64,000 nucleotides of DNA, taken from NCBI RefSeq assembly GCF_902859765.1, contig NZ_CADIJV010000021.1, positions 36,964-100,963 on the forward strand, written 5' to 3'. This document shows, one piece after another, positions 36,049 to 46,614 of this stretch. Under the pieces are notes generated by a model. That model made no database searches. It worked only from the letters and a program-made list of their open reading frames with translations, and was not told where the DNA came from. Position 1 is the stretch's first letter. Every line of letters starts with the position of its first letter. The translations under genes were made by a program, and so were the position numbers. The DNA comes from Achromobacter pulmonis. GTDB lineage: Bacteria; Pseudomonadota; Gammaproteobacteria; Burkholderiales; Burkholderiaceae_B.

Positions 36049-36513
36049 TTATTCCTGCACCGGAAAAAGTTTCTTCCCCCAAGGAATATTGTTTTCAGCA
36101 AAAGTTTTCTCGATTTCATCGATAAATGGTTTGCAGACAGAATATTCTTTCCCTGCCTCATAGCTTTCTAACGTAGCCAAATCATATTTTTTAACCAATT
36201 GCTCGCCCAAATCGGAGGAGTAAATTAGAGGTGCTAGCCAATACATCATCCCTTCGTTCGAAAGCTTATGTGGATTGAATTGGGCCAGTTTGCTGCAAAA
36301 ATCTTCGTAATTCCGCAATTGGCGTGCTTTCATCCACCCCTCACTCCAAAGATTCCAATAACCAACTTTCAAGCATCTATATATAATCTCAACGGCGTAC
36401 TGCCATGCGCCAGGAGAAGTGCCAGCGAACCAAATGGGTGGATAGTCATCTAAGGTCAATAGATAGAAATCATATTGGATACGTGCTGCGTAATCGGGAT
36501 AAATATTACCCAT
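36049..36513 (-). CDS. cdiI: Putative CdiI immunity protein
   Basis: 154 residues, soluble, acidic and aromatic-rich (YPPIWFAGTSPGAWQYAVEII; WSEGWMKARQLRNYEDFCSKL). The ATG at 36513 has a gaggt Shine-Dalgarno and lies 9 bases after the cdiA stop codon, the standard position for the cognate immunity gene. GC content is far lower than in cdiA. Lack of recognisable family similarity is typical for CdiI. Function is inferred from position. Its 5' end is duplicated downstream. Confidence 0.75.
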   Translation of the reverse strand: MGNIYPDYAARIQYDFYLLTLDDYPPIWFAGTSPGAWQYAVEIIYRCLKVGYWNLWSEGWMKARQLRNYEDFCSKLAQFNPHKLSNEGMMYWLAPLIYSSDLGEQLVKKYDLATLESYEAGKEYSVCKPFIDEIEKTFAENNIPWGKKLFPVQE

Positions 36514-36522
36514 GGTGTTACC

Positions 36523-39500
36523 TCACTTTTTTATGGGGAACTTAAGCTTTAAAATACGAGGATTGCCTTTTTTGTCTACATTCAATGCATTAATGGTGTC
36601 GTTATTGACCTCTACCGTCGCAGTGGTTGAGGCTGTTCTTGCGCTAGCCTGACCCGCAGGACGATAAGTAACCGATGTGCCATCTGCGGTCTTGGCCACC
36701 CAGCAACCAGGGCAGTCGTCCAATAACAACTTGTCGATCCTGGCGCCGTCAAATATCTGCTCCGCAAAATTCTCTGCGGTAGCGTTGGGGTTGGCACTGG
36801 CTGGCATACTTCTTGGCGAACCGAGGTCCTTTCCGGGTGTACCAGGGAGCTTTCCTGCTTTCAAATCAATAAGCGCTTGTGCGTTGACAGCGCTATTGGG
36901 AGCCTTGTTTTCGTGATCAGGCCCTTTGGGGTTCCGTGCAATGCGATCGAGTGCGGCCGTTTCTGCATCGGCCAGCGGATTTCCCGTCGCTTTGAGGCCG
37001 ATCGTTGACGCTATCGACGCCTTGCCCTTCGCCACGATGCCGCGCAGTTGGCCGATTGAGAGCGTCCCATCCAGGCCGGCACTCAATGCCAAGCCGACCC
37101 CTATGCGATCCTCTATCGGCAGTGACCGTAAGTCATATTCACCGCCACGCTGGATGAGATCGATCGTTGTCAGCGTGCTATCGAACACCCCAACCAACGG
37201 GTACTTTTCCGCGCGTAGCGCGATCTCACGCTCGTCCTGCAAAGTCCGGATCAGCTTGGCAACGTCATCGGGATGAGTCGAAAAACTATCGACGTCTTGC
37301 GCCGCTTCAACCAACGCGAGGTTCGAGCCCGTCAGTACATTGCGCGGCGAGCGCTTCCCTGCTTGCCGCCAGGCCCCTGCGCGATCGTAGAGTTCGGCCA
37401 GATCAGCGTTTTCCTTGATACCTTCGGCAAATACCAGCGCATGCCCGTACGAGGCGTCCGCGTTGCCATCGAAATAGACAAAACCCGGTCCCTGGGTTCC
37501 CGATGCGATTTCCGCCAGGAACGCACGGGCCTTCTGGTTCTCGTCATAGTGTTCAGCGGCCCAGGAATCGGTCTGCCGCAACGCCTGCGCGGTGAGCTCT
37601 GCCTCGGCCTGGGAAACGGATATCCCATTCTTTTCGGCGTAGCGCTTTGCGCTTTTTCGGATCAACGAACCTTCGTCAGGATGCAGTTGCCGGTTATACA
37701 TATCGGCCAACGACGCACCCGAGGCGCCGCTCATACCGCCGGTCGCTCCCCCCGCCGCGCTCGCCACGACGTTCAGAATGACCTTGGACACCTGATCGCG
37801 CGCATCCGCCGGCAAACCAGCAACCACCTGATTGACCTGATCGCGCAAGAGGTTAGAGGCCGCGTCACCGGCCAGCGTGCCCGTGATGGCGCCGGCCACA
37901 TCGCCACCGCCCAACGCCGCGCCAATCCCGGCGATGGCCGCATGCAGGGCCATGCGCCCAGGCTTGCCCTCGCCCCAGAGTTGTTGATCGTCCGCCGTGA
38001 GCCTATCGGCAACATCCCCCGCAATCTGCATCCCCAACTGCCCAAACGCCTGCTGGAACTCCAGTTGCTCGCGGACCTTGTCCTTATCGAAGATCTTCCC
38101 AATACTGCCGTTCGCCCCGGCCGTATCCCGGCTCAGCCCGGCCGTGCTATCCCGCCCCGTCCCCGCGTCCGAACGCACCGCCAGCGTGCCCGCCGACACC
38201 GCCGCGCGGGTCGTACCCGTTTCGCTGCCGCTGGTGCTGGCGAAGCTCAAGCCCGATGGCCCGGCGCCCAGCGCGGCGCCTTTGTTGGGCTTGTCGAACG
38301 CGCCCGACATGCCCAGGTTGATGCCGACGGTGGTCGACTTGTATTGCGCCTTGTTATGGATATCGCGGAATCCCAGCGTCTCGGTGGACAGCTGGTTTGT
38401 CGCCGTATCGGCATCGCTGGCGACGACCGCGCCGTCCAATTGCGTGTGCTTGCCCACGTGGATGTCATAACCGCCCGCGCCCGCAAACAGCCCCGTCTGC
38501 TCGACGACGCTGTCGTAGTTGGACTTGGTCTTGCCGACACTCGCACCCAGATAGGCATTGCCTGTCATCGAACCAAAGCTGAAGCTCCCCCCGGCGTTGA
38601 CCTGCTTCTGCTTGGCGTCGTAGCGATCCGAATCCTGCTGGCTCGCCAGTGTCAGGTTGCGGCCGATATCGGCGCGGATGCGGTCGGCGCGCGCCTGGGC
38701 ACCCTCCAGCAAGGTGTCCCGGCCGGAAATCAGCGCGAGGTTGTCTCGCGCGCTGACCTGCGTCTCGCGATGGGTCGTGCCGTTGCCGTGGGCCTTGCCA
38801 CTACCCACGAAGCCGCTGGCAAAGACGTTGATGCCGCCGCCGCTACCGCTATCGGACACGCCGATGCCGACACCGACCTTCCAGCCGCTGTTCTTGCTGG
38901 TGGAGACTTCGGTGGAGGTCTCGGCCTGACTTTGCAGAATCAAGTCATCGGTGGCCGCCAGCAAGATGTTCCTGCCGGCCAGATCGCTGCCGATGATGGA
39001 CACGTTGCCCGTGCCTGCAGCGTCTTTTTCGCCCGCGGCCATGAGGGAAAGATTGCCCCCGGCCATAACGGATGAGGCGAAGGCGGTGTCCTGGGTGCGC
39101 CTGGTTTCACTGACGGATTTGCTGGCGCCCAGGCTGATCTGGATCTGGGCGCTGGCGGCTTCCTTCTGCGCCGCCGATGCGTTGTCGGCCTTTGCGGCCT
39201 CCATCATCCGATTGGCCTGCACGGCCTGATAGGCGGCCTGCCCGACCTTGACGGCGGCCAGGCGGCTATCCTTGGCCTCGCCGGCTTGCTGCAAGGTTCC
39301 CTGAATCTGTTGGGCCGCGCCCAGCATGCCGCCAGCCACGCCGATGGTCAGCCCGGACCGTTTGACCTCGTGATATTCGTGTTGCCGTGCGTCGCCAACG
39401 CCGGCGCGGACCGCGACGTTGCTGCCGGCAACGGAAATGTTGCCATCCTGGGCCAGCAGGTTGCTGGCCATGACATCGACATTGCGTCCCGCATCGATAC

Positions 39501-42500
39501 CGAGGTTGCCGCCGGCGCTGCCCACCGTGCTGGCCGAATAGCCCCCGCTGGTGCCGTGCATCCAATCGGTGCGCTGTTGCGTGCTGTAGCCGATGCTGAA
39601 TCCGCCACCGCCACCCAAGCCCGACTTCTTGACCTTTTCGTACTGGTAGTCCTTGTAGGTTTCGCCCTTGGCCAGGGCCTGCAAGTCCCTGCCGACGGCA
39701 ATCCCGACGTCGCGGTCGCCCAGGACGTTCGAGCCAAGGACGGTCATGTCACGCCCGGCCAGCATCGCGACCGTGTCGCCGCCAAAGGTCGAGCTCACGC
39801 CTCGCGTCCAATCCGTCTCGCTCTTGCGATGGGTCTTCTTGCTGGACAGGAATCCTTTTTCCTTGAAGTAGGTCTCGTTGTACGTGTAGCCAGCCGAGTC
39901 TCCCGCCAGCACGTTGATATCGCGCTGCGCGTTCACGCCCAGGCCGCCCGCCGCCGAGACATCGGCGGCGCGGGCGTTGACATCGTTGCCGGCGATCAGC
40001 GTCAGGTCGCCGCCCGCGGCGATGCGCGTGCCAACATCGGTCGCGGCGCGCATCTCGGCGCGGTTGCGGCTGTCGTAGCGGAAAGATTCGGCGTAGCGGG
40101 TCTCGGCGCTGGTCAGGTTGATGTCGTGGCCAGCCTGGATGCGCGCAGCGCCCGTGGCGTCGATGACGGCAGCCTGGGCCGAGAGGTCACGCCCGGCCTG
40201 GATGTCGAGCGTGCCGGCGTCGATGCGCGACACGCCGTCGATGCGGGTGCTGGAGACGCCGCCGCTGGCGCTGGATCGGGTCGAGGCCGACAGCGTGATG
40301 TCGCGGCCCGCCTTGAGCGTGATGACGCCGCCCTTGATCAGCCCCGCCAGGTCGTGGATGTCGTTGCGGGCGTTCAGGTCGATGCCGCCGGCCTGCAGGG
40401 TGCCGACGACGTTACGCAGGTCGCCGGCGTTAATGACCAGGGCGCGGCGCGCGCCCAGCGTGCCGCTGTTGGTCACGTCGCCGGCCACGTCGATGTGGGT
40501 ATCGCGGCCGGCGATCAAGGTGCCGTCGCCGCGCAGGTCGCCCGGCTTGACGGCCAGGTAGACCTGGGGCGCAAGCACCTTCTGACGCGAGCCGTCGGGC
40601 AGCGTAACGGTGGTCTCGACCAGCCAGACGATGTCGCCGGTCAGCCGGCGCATCTGGTCTTCGGTAAGGGCGGTACCCAGCGTCAGGTCGAATCGGCCGG
40701 CAAAGTCGGCGCCGGCCGCGAGCAGCGCCTTGTACTGCGATTCATTGTCGGCGTAGTCGCCGACAAAGCGGCTGCCGGTGGCCAGCATGATCTGCTCGGC
40801 CACCTGCCGCTGTTCGTAGAACCCATCGCCCAGGCGCTTGAGTGTCAGGCCCGGGTCTCGATTCAGGCGGCGCAGCAGTTCGTCGCTGGAGACAACGCCG
40901 CGCGAGCCGGTGAACTGGCGGTCGGTGACGATCAGGGCCGGCGCGTCCGGCGCGGTGATCACCTGATAGAGCTTACTGGCCGGCAATACGGGCGGCAGGG
41001 TGGCCACGCGTACCGTCTGGCTGCCGGGAGCGCCGATGTCGATGATGCGTGCGACGGGCCGCCGGGACGGCGGGGCAAAGCTTGGCGGGTTGAGGACGAG
41101 CCTCGTCGGCGGGGCGGTGTGCGCAGTGTCGCCAGGGACGGCGTGGTCCATGACGGCCCCTACCGGCACGTCCAGGCGCTCGGAGCCGGCGGTGTCTTGG
41201 TACGACGCCTGGGACTCGTGGCGATGGCGCCTGCGGGTGACGGTGTGGACCTCGACACCGACGCGCTCGACCCGCCGCTCGCCCTGCGCGCCCCGGTTGT
41301 CGATGGCGGGACCGTTCACGCCCAGCTTGCCGCCGGCGATGATGCGGCTCTTGTCGTTGAAGACGGCGCCCGTGAAAATGGCATCGCCGCCCGCCACGAT
41401 GCTGGCCGGGTCCGAGGAAGTGACACGGGTCTCGCTGACGTCCTCGCGCACGATGTAGTAGAAGAAGTTGCGAACCAGGCGGTTGTTGAAGTCGGCGTTG
41501 AAGGCGCGGATCCTTGTGTCCAGTTCCCGATAGAGCGGTTCGTTGGCCGCCAGCGCCGCGAGTCCTTCCAGGCCGTACTTCAACGGGCAGGGCGCGGTGC
41601 CGCAGGAACGTACTTCCTGCGGCGACACCGGCACGGGCAGCGGCTCCGCCACGCCGAACACGCGCCAGACGGGGTCGCCAGCCTGGTAGCGCGGCGCGGC
41701 GGGCTCGTAGTTGCACGGGCCGTCATTGGGCAAGCAAACATAGGGCCGGGGAAAATAGGCCGGCGGGATCGGCGCGTCGCGGCCCTCCTTGCCCTTGACC
41801 CGAGGCACGTAGTCGAACGGCGGACCGTAGCGCGACTCCGGATACTTGGCCGACGGCAGCAACAGGCTGCGGTCGGGGTCGTCGTTGAGGAACACCGGAT
41901 CCTTGCCGCACGAGGTGGTGACCGAATCGCACAGCCACGTGGTGGCGCCATCCAGCAGTTCGGTGCCGTTCTCCAGCCGGTAGTAGATCTTGCGGTCGGC
42001 ATGGCTGACCTGGACCTGTTCGCTGGTGAAATGCGGATTGAGGTTTTCGATACGATCGGCGGCGATGCGGGCGTCACCGCCGGCCTCGAGGGTGGCGGAT
42101 ACGTTCGAGACCGTGTCCGCCTGGCCCGTTGCCAGACCTGCGGCATCCAACTCGCGCCCGATCCGCAGGTCTCCCGCCGCGTACAGCAGGGCATGCTCGC
42201 GGTTGGTCAGCGTACCCACGCCCAGATCGATATCACCACGCGAGGCGATGACGGCGTCGGCGTCATTCAACAGCACCGGCGCCTGGATGGCAATGCGGTC
42301 GCCGTAGAGGCGCCCGCTGTTGCGCAGGCTGCCCGCACGGATGTGGCTGTACCCTCCGTCGATCAGGCCGGCATTGGCCAGATCGCCGCTGATAGCGAGG
42401 TCGATGCCGCGCAGGCCAATGAGTTCCCCCGTCGCGCTATTGGTCAGCGCGTCGGCGGTGATCCGCAAGTCATGCCCCGCGTGCAGCTTGCCGTCGTTGT

Positions 42501-45027
42501 GCAGCGTGCCGGTGGCCAAGGCCAGCGACCCGGCCGTGGCCAGCTCGCCCTCGGCATTGCGCAGATCACCGACCTGAAGCCGTGCATCGCCTTGGGATGA
42601 GAGTCTGCCGCCGTCGTTGTCGAGCGCGCCGGCGGTCAGGTCCAGTTCGCGGCCGGCGTCGATGCGGCCGGCCCGGTTGTCGAAGGCATCCGTCTCCAGC
42701 GCGATACGCGTCCCCGCCAACCCGAGGCGAACGGGGAGGGGATCGGTATCGGCCGCGCGGGTGTCCGTGGCGTCGGCAACACGGCTCGCGATACCGTCGG
42801 CCAGCGTGTCGCGGTTGTCCACGTGGCTCGCGCGCAGGACCAGCGCATTGTCTCCCTGGATCCGTCCGGCACGGTTGTCGAGCATGCCTTGCGTCTGAAG
42901 GGTGAGAGCGTCGGCGGCAATCAGGCCGTTTGCGTTCGCCACCTCCTGCGCACGCAGCAATGCCGCGCCCTCGGCGGCGAAGGTGCCACCCACGTTGTCG
43001 ATCTTGCCGCCGGCATTCAGCGTAAGTTCACCAGCGCCAAGAATCTTGCCTCGCGCATTGTGCACGCCCGCGGCGCGGATGTCGGCCACGCCCCCGTAGA
43101 CGCTGCCGTCCTGATTGCGCAGGTCGCCTCGGAAATCCAACGACAACCTCTCGGCCGCGACGTGACCGCGTTCGTTGAACATGTCTGCCGCGCCCAGCGT
43201 AGCGCGGCCCTGAGCGAGCAAGGTGCCGTCCGTGTTGTCGAGGCGATCCGCGATGGCAATGTCCAAGGCGCCAGCGCTGGCGAGCTTGCCTGCGGTGTTG
43301 ACCAGACTGCCGGCATCGATGCCGACCACGCCGCCGTATACGCGACCGCCCTGGTTCCGCATCGCGCCCACGCTGGCGACCGCCAGCGGGCCTTGCGCCT
43401 GCAGGACGCCATCGCGGTTATCGATATCGGCCGCCTGTAGCGCGATGTCGCCGCCAAGCAGCTTGCCGCCCTGGTTGTGGAACGTGCCACCGCTATCGAT
43501 ACGTACGGTGTCGCTGGCCTGGATCACGCCGTCCTGGTTATCGATTCGGCGGGTGGCGCTGATCGCCACGGCACGGCCGGACACCACGCCACCAGCCGCG
43601 TTGACGATGACGTTTCCGCCAAGTGCTACCGTATCCGCGCCGGCGATCGTGCCCCCGCCATTATCGATGGCGCCGACCACGTGGCCATTGAGTACGCCAC
43701 CGCTGGTGAGCTTGCCAAGCGTGTTGTCCAGGCTGCCGGCATGCAGCGAGACCGATGCGCCGTATAGCGCACCGCCTCGGTTGACGAGCGCGCCCGTGGC
43801 GTCCAAGGCCAATACGCCGCTGGCCACCAACTGGCCGTCCGACAGATCGAGGGTGCCACCACGCAACAGGGCATCGCCGCCCGCCAGCAGAGTGCCCGCA
43901 TTGCCGATGCGCGCGGCTTGCACATCCAGCGTGGCCGGCCGCACCGAGCCATCCGCTTGCAGGCCGACGGTCACCGCACCCACGTTATCGAACCGGCCCG
44001 CTACGAAGCGGCTGCCGGCGCCCGAGGACATGGCCCCGTTGTTGGCGATCCTGCCTGCGGCATCCAACGCCAATGCGCCGGCCGCGGCGACCTCGCCTGC
44101 GTTGACGACATCGCCCGCGCTACGTACCGCCAAGTCGGTAGCGGCCTGTATATGCCCCGACGGCTGGATACGGACATCACCGTTGACGTCGACCGACAGG
44201 GCGCCCGTCAACGCGGCGAGATTGCCGCCGATGTTCACCCCCACGCCGGCCTCGGCGCCAACCAGGCGGATGCTGTTGGCGTACATGCCGCCCAGCGCGG
44301 CCGTGTCCAGCGCCACGGCGGGTGCGGGACCATCACCCGCCTGCGCGGATACAGCGCCCGAGCCATAGTCAACGCGCGATGCGCCGGCCGTCACGTTCAG
44401 ACGGTTCGCCCAGATGCCCGCGTTGATTTCCAGCGTGCGCGCGATCAGGTCCAACTGGCTCAGGTTCATGCCGTTCAGGCCTTCCCCTTCGACCGCGAGC
44501 CGGCCTCCCGTCACATCAAAGCCGATGCCCCCATCTGGCCCGACACGCGGCGTGCCGGTGGTCAGGGTGGCGCGGTCCGCGTTCAGAAACCCGCAGCCAT
44601 TGCACGTAATGCCCGCCGGGTTGGCGACGATGATGTTGGCCCGATTACCGGCCACTTCCAGCGTGCCGAGCAGTTGCGACGGATTCGGCGCGGTCACCTG
44701 GTTGAGGATGGTGCCCGCATGCCGATTGCCCAACATCGGGTTGCCCGCCACGTGCCCGGCCAGTTGCGTCTGGCTGGCGCCGCCGCTGTTGTTGAGCACC
44801 ACCCCAGACGGGCCGACGTTGAATTGCGTGTAGCGGTTGTTCGAGACGCCGCCGGCCGAAGGCGGCGCGATGTTGATGACGGGCACGCCATTGCTGACGC
44901 CCACGAAGGGCTTGGCGCCCGGCACGCTTCGGTCCACCGCGATCGGCAGCGTCTGCGCCAGCACCGGCGACCAGACCTGCGTGAAGACCACGGACCACAC
45001 GATCAGGGAACGGAGCTTGGACATCAT
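36523..45027 (-). CDS. cdiA: Filamentous haemagglutinin / CdiA-type contact-dependent inhibition toxin
   Basis: About 2,834 residues from the ATG at 45027. The order is a signal peptide (MMSKLRSLIVW...SPVLAQ); a TPS secretion domain with INIAPPSAGGVSNN and NIIVANPAGITCNGCG; long FHA-1 type repeats of the DNRxGxI/NxxG kind; a central YP-like spacer near 41-42 kb; FHA-2 repeats rich in GG(N/D)(L/I); and a pre-toxin region ending at ADMYNRQLHPDE, the betaproteobacterial equivalent of the (E/Q)LYN boundary. The last roughly 390 residues form the variable toxin region. It ends with an unassigned domain containing DDCPGCWVAK. The frame opens to 45285, but the signal peptide supports 45027 (or 45024). 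No TpsB transporter is nearby. The toxin is delivered to neighbouring bacteria by contact. Confidence 0.9.
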   Translation of the reverse strand: MMSKLRSLIVWSVVFTQVWSPVLAQTLPIAVDRSVPGAKPFVGVSNGVPVINIAPPSAGGVSNNRYTQFNVGPSGVVLNNSGGASQTQLAGHVAGNPMLGNRHAGTILNQVTAPNPSQLLGTLEVAGNRANIIVANPAGITCNGCGFLNADRATLTTGTPRVGPDGGIGFDVTGGRLAVEGEGLNGMNLSQLDLIARTLEINAGIWANRLNVTAGASRVDYGSGAVSAQAGDGPAPAVALDTAALGGMYANSIRLVGAEAGVGVNIGGNLAALTGALSVDVNGDVRIQPSGHIQAATDLAVRSAGDVVNAGEVAAAGALALDAAGRIANNGAMSSGAGSRFVAGRFDNVGAVTVGLQADGSVRPATLDVQAARIGNAGTLLAGGDALLRGGTLDLSDGQLVASGVLALDATGALVNRGGALYGASVSLHAGSLDNTLGKLTSGGVLNGHVVGAIDNGGGTIAGADTVALGGNVIVNAAGGVVSGRAVAISATRRIDNQDGVIQASDTVRIDSGGTFHNQGGKLLGGDIALQAADIDNRDGVLQAQGPLAVASVGAMRNQGGRVYGGVVGIDAGSLVNTAGKLASAGALDIAIADRLDNTDGTLLAQGRATLGAADMFNERGHVAAERLSLDFRGDLRNQDGSVYGGVADIRAAGVHNARGKILGAGELTLNAGGKIDNVGGTFAAEGAALLRAQEVANANGLIAADALTLQTQGMLDNRAGRIQGDNALVLRASHVDNRDTLADGIASRVADATDTRAADTDPLPVRLGLAGTRIALETDAFDNRAGRIDAGRELDLTAGALDNDGGRLSSQGDARLQVGDLRNAEGELATAGSLALATGTLHNDGKLHAGHDLRITADALTNSATGELIGLRGIDLAISGDLANAGLIDGGYSHIRAGSLRNSGRLYGDRIAIQAPVLLNDADAVIASRGDIDLGVGTLTNREHALLYAAGDLRIGRELDAAGLATGQADTVSNVSATLEAGGDARIAADRIENLNPHFTSEQVQVSHADRKIYYRLENGTELLDGATTWLCDSVTTSCGKDPVFLNDDPDRSLLLPSAKYPESRYGPPFDYVPRVKGKEGRDAPIPPAYFPRPYVCLPNDGPCNYEPAAPRYQAGDPVWRVFGVAEPLPVPVSPQEVRSCGTAPCPLKYGLEGLAALAANEPLYRELDTRIRAFNADFNNRLVRNFFYYIVREDVSETRVTSSDPASIVAGGDAIFTGAVFNDKSRIIAGGKLGVNGPAIDNRGAQGERRVERVGVEVHTVTRRRHRHESQASYQDTAGSERLDVPVGAVMDHAVPGDTAHTAPPTRLVLNPPSFAPPSRRPVARIIDIGAPGSQTVRVATLPPVLPASKLYQVITAPDAPALIVTDRQFTGSRGVVSSDELLRRLNRDPGLTLKRLGDGFYEQRQVAEQIMLATGSRFVGDYADNESQYKALLAAGADFAGRFDLTLGTALTEDQMRRLTGDIVWLVETTVTLPDGSRQKVLAPQVYLAVKPGDLRGDGTLIAGRDTHIDVAGDVTNSGTLGARRALVINAGDLRNVVGTLQAGGIDLNARNDIHDLAGLIKGGVITLKAGRDITLSASTRSSASGGVSSTRIDGVSRIDAGTLDIQAGRDLSAQAAVIDATGAARIQAGHDINLTSAETRYAESFRYDSRNRAEMRAATDVGTRIAAGGDLTLIAGNDVNARAADVSAAGGLGVNAQRDINVLAGDSAGYTYNETYFKEKGFLSSKKTHRKSETDWTRGVSSTFGGDTVAMLAGRDMTVLGSNVLGDRDVGIAVGRDLQALAKGETYKDYQYEKVKKSGLGGGGGFSIGYSTQQRTDWMHGTSGGYSASTVGSAGGNLGIDAGRNVDVMASNLLAQDGNISVAGSNVAVRAGVGDARQHEYHEVKRSGLTIGVAGGMLGAAQQIQGTLQQAGEAKDSRLAAVKVGQAAYQAVQANRMMEAAKADNASAAQKEAASAQIQISLGASKSVSETRRTQDTAFASSVMAGGNLSLMAAGEKDAAGTGNVSIIGSDLAGRNILLAATDDLILQSQAETSTEVSTSKNSGWKVGVGIGVSDSGSGGGINVFASGFVGSGKAHGNGTTHRETQVSARDNLALISGRDTLLEGAQARADRIRADIGRNLTLASQQDSDRYDAKQKQVNAGGSFSFGSMTGNAYLGASVGKTKSNYDSVVEQTGLFAGAGGYDIHVGKHTQLDGAVVASDADTATNQLSTETLGFRDIHNKAQYKSTTVGINLGMSGAFDKPNKGAALGAGPSGLSFASTSGSETGTTRAAVSAGTLAVRSDAGTGRDSTAGLSRDTAGANGSIGKIFDKDKVREQLEFQQAFGQLGMQIAGDVADRLTADDQQLWGEGKPGRMALHAAIAGIGAALGGGDVAGAITGTLAGDAASNLLRDQVNQVVAGLPADARDQVSKVILNVVASAAGGATGGMSGASGASLADMYNRQLHPDEGSLIRKSAKRYAEKNGISVSQAEAELTAQALRQTDSWAAEHYDENQKARAFLAEIASGTQGPGFVYFDGNADASYGHALVFAEGIKENADLAELYDRAGAWRQAGKRSPRNVLTGSNLALVEAAQDVDSFSTHPDDVAKLIRTLQDEREIALRAEKYPLVGVFDSTLTTIDLIQRGGEYDLRSLPIEDRIGVGLALSAGLDGTLSIGQLRGIVAKGKASIASTIGLKATGNPLADAETAALDRIARNPKGPDHENKAPNSAVNAQALIDLKAGKLPGTPGKDLGSPRSMPASANPNATAENFAEQIFDGARIDKLLLDDCPGCWVAKTADGTSVTYRPAGQASARTASTTATVEVNNDTINALNVDKKGNPRILKLKFPIKK

Positions 45028-45579
45028 GCGTACTCGGTTGAAGAAGGCCTGGAAGGAGGACAGCGCAAGCGTCTTGATGGCCGCGGGGACATCCTGTTGC
45101 CCGCGGCAAATCAGCGGCGACATCTGGGATCGGCAATTGCGCGTTTCGCAAAGCGCCATGCAGGACTTCGTTTTTAGTCGCGCTCCGTTCGTACAAGACG
45201 TAGGAACGATCCGAGATTCGGCGAGACACGCACGAAAATCGGATGAATGGCGTGTTGTGTGGGCGATCCGCGCAGCGGCAGCCATCGCGCTGGATCGAGG
45301 CCATCCAACGCCACGGAATGGGCGTGCGACGGACGCGTTCGTCTCGGCTACCGGGCAGCCATCATTGCGGAATGACGCCGCCCATACGGACGATCATGAG
45401 GGGGATGAATTCTCCGGTGAAGATCGTGGGGACGAGCCCGAAGGGGTATCGGCGGGCGTTCCGACGGGCGGGGTGAGGGTGGCTGTGGCTGCCTGATGCT
45501 TGGGGGATTGGGGGCCTGACGCTTGGTGGCCTGGAACTGGCCTGACGCGTTGCGCGGCAGGCCTTTGGTCGTTTTCGGG
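45028..45579. other. Upstream region of cdiA
   Basis: About 550 bases without a convincing gene; the cdiA frame is open for the first 86 codons but looks non-coding there. The promoter must lie here, yet no clear -35/-10 pair stands out. The stretch at 45480-45580 is a G/T-rich low-complexity run on the plus strand. Confidence 0.4.
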
Positions 45580-45912
45580 TTACTGGATCGAGCGGGGCGC
45601 GGTGTGCGTGGCGGCGTCGAACGCGGCGTCATCGGCGTAGGCGCGGGCCGATTCCAGCATGGCGTCGGTCAGGGTGCCAAGGTGTTCGCACAGGCCTTCC
45701 ACGCCGCCCATCAACGCGGCCACCGTCCATGCGTCCAGCGGCTGGCTGCCGGTGGCGGCGGGTTCCGAGGCGCTGTTGCCGACCAAGCGGGCGATGGTCT
45801 GGATGGCGTAGCGGGCGCGTTCGATGTTGTAGAGGTGGGAGAGGGGGACCGGGCCGTGCTCGGGGTCGGTGTCGACCAGCCAGGGGTTTTGGGTGAGGGG
45901 GTGGGATTGCAT
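45580..45912 (-). CDS. Small hypothetical protein (about 110 aa)
   Basis: 110 residues from the ATG at 45912. Two helical blocks are visible (LSHLYNIERARYAIQTIARLVG and AALMGGVEGLCEHLGTLTDAMLESARAYADD), with no catalytic motif. The upstream part of the frame (to 46044) has no Shine-Dalgarno support, while ggagg-like bases precede 45912. Third-position GC is normal for this genome. The size and helical hairpin resemble small DUF3077/DUF6124-like proteins of Pseudomonas, but this is only a resemblance. Confidence 0.55.
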   Translation of the reverse strand: MQSHPLTQNPWLVDTDPEHGPVPLSHLYNIERARYAIQTIARLVGNSASEPAATGSQPLDAWTVAALMGGVEGLCEHLGTLTDAMLESARAYADDAAFDAATHTAPRSIQ

Positions 45913-46614
45913 GGACTTCCTCCGACGATGTGGAAATCCCGCTGCCCCACTTCCAAATGGGGCGGGCGGGCACAGGACAAGGTTGGAAGACCGGATCGTC
46001 GGAACCGGCGTGCGGCTAGCGCACCCCTGCCAAGGCCCGCCCATTGGGCGTGCGGAGGCTTGCTGACCCTAGGGGGTCGGCATCGACGAATTTTCCGGCT
46101 TCCACACCGGGGTACCGTTGGTGGCGGTAGTGGGGGAGTATACGGTGAATGATGAGCGCCCTTATCTGTAAGCGGGATGATTCAGTCAGGGGTACTTACG
46201 CACGGCCATCAAACAATGCCAGCTTCTGACCCTGACCGCCTTTCCAGCTAGAGCCCCCCAAAGCCATCATCCATCTCGGTTCCGCCTTCGTCCATGTCTC
46301 ACGGACGCTGCAAACCGTGCCATTTCACTAGTGGCAACTTTGATCACGAGCCTGAGGTGATCCAGAAACCCGATGGCATACCGAAAAGGGAGGACAGACA
46401 GGTGTTTTGCGCTTGAATCTAGCGCTTATTCTTTCACCGTATACACATTCCAGAGCGGTAGTCCATATACCTCTACAACGCTTTTCCCGCGCCGATTCGG
46501 ACCGAAAGCGCCAGATATACTCTAAGGCTCGCCATGCTCTAATCCCACGCGGCGCACCCGGGGCCCGTCCGACATCTGTATGCTTACGGAATCATCCAAT
46601 CAACTGCTATAAAA
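45913..46614. other. 700-base gap entering the lower-GC defence patch
   Basis: No supported gene. GC content drops after about 46,150 and stays lower to about 48,600. No tRNA, transposase remnant or flanking direct repeat could be recognised that would show how the following two-gene cassette arrived. The promoter of the DUF262 gene must lie near its right end. Confidence 0.4.

Noticed and set aside
39286-42600. 1,104-residue plus-strand open frame
   Set aside because: Antisense to cdiA. The real frame carries the FHA repeats and secretion domain; this one has no motif.
38850-44500. Repeated 60-100 base units suggesting a CRISPR or tandem array
   Set aside because: The periodicity is that of degenerate FHA protein repeats within the cdiA frame; units are not identical and have no spacer pattern.
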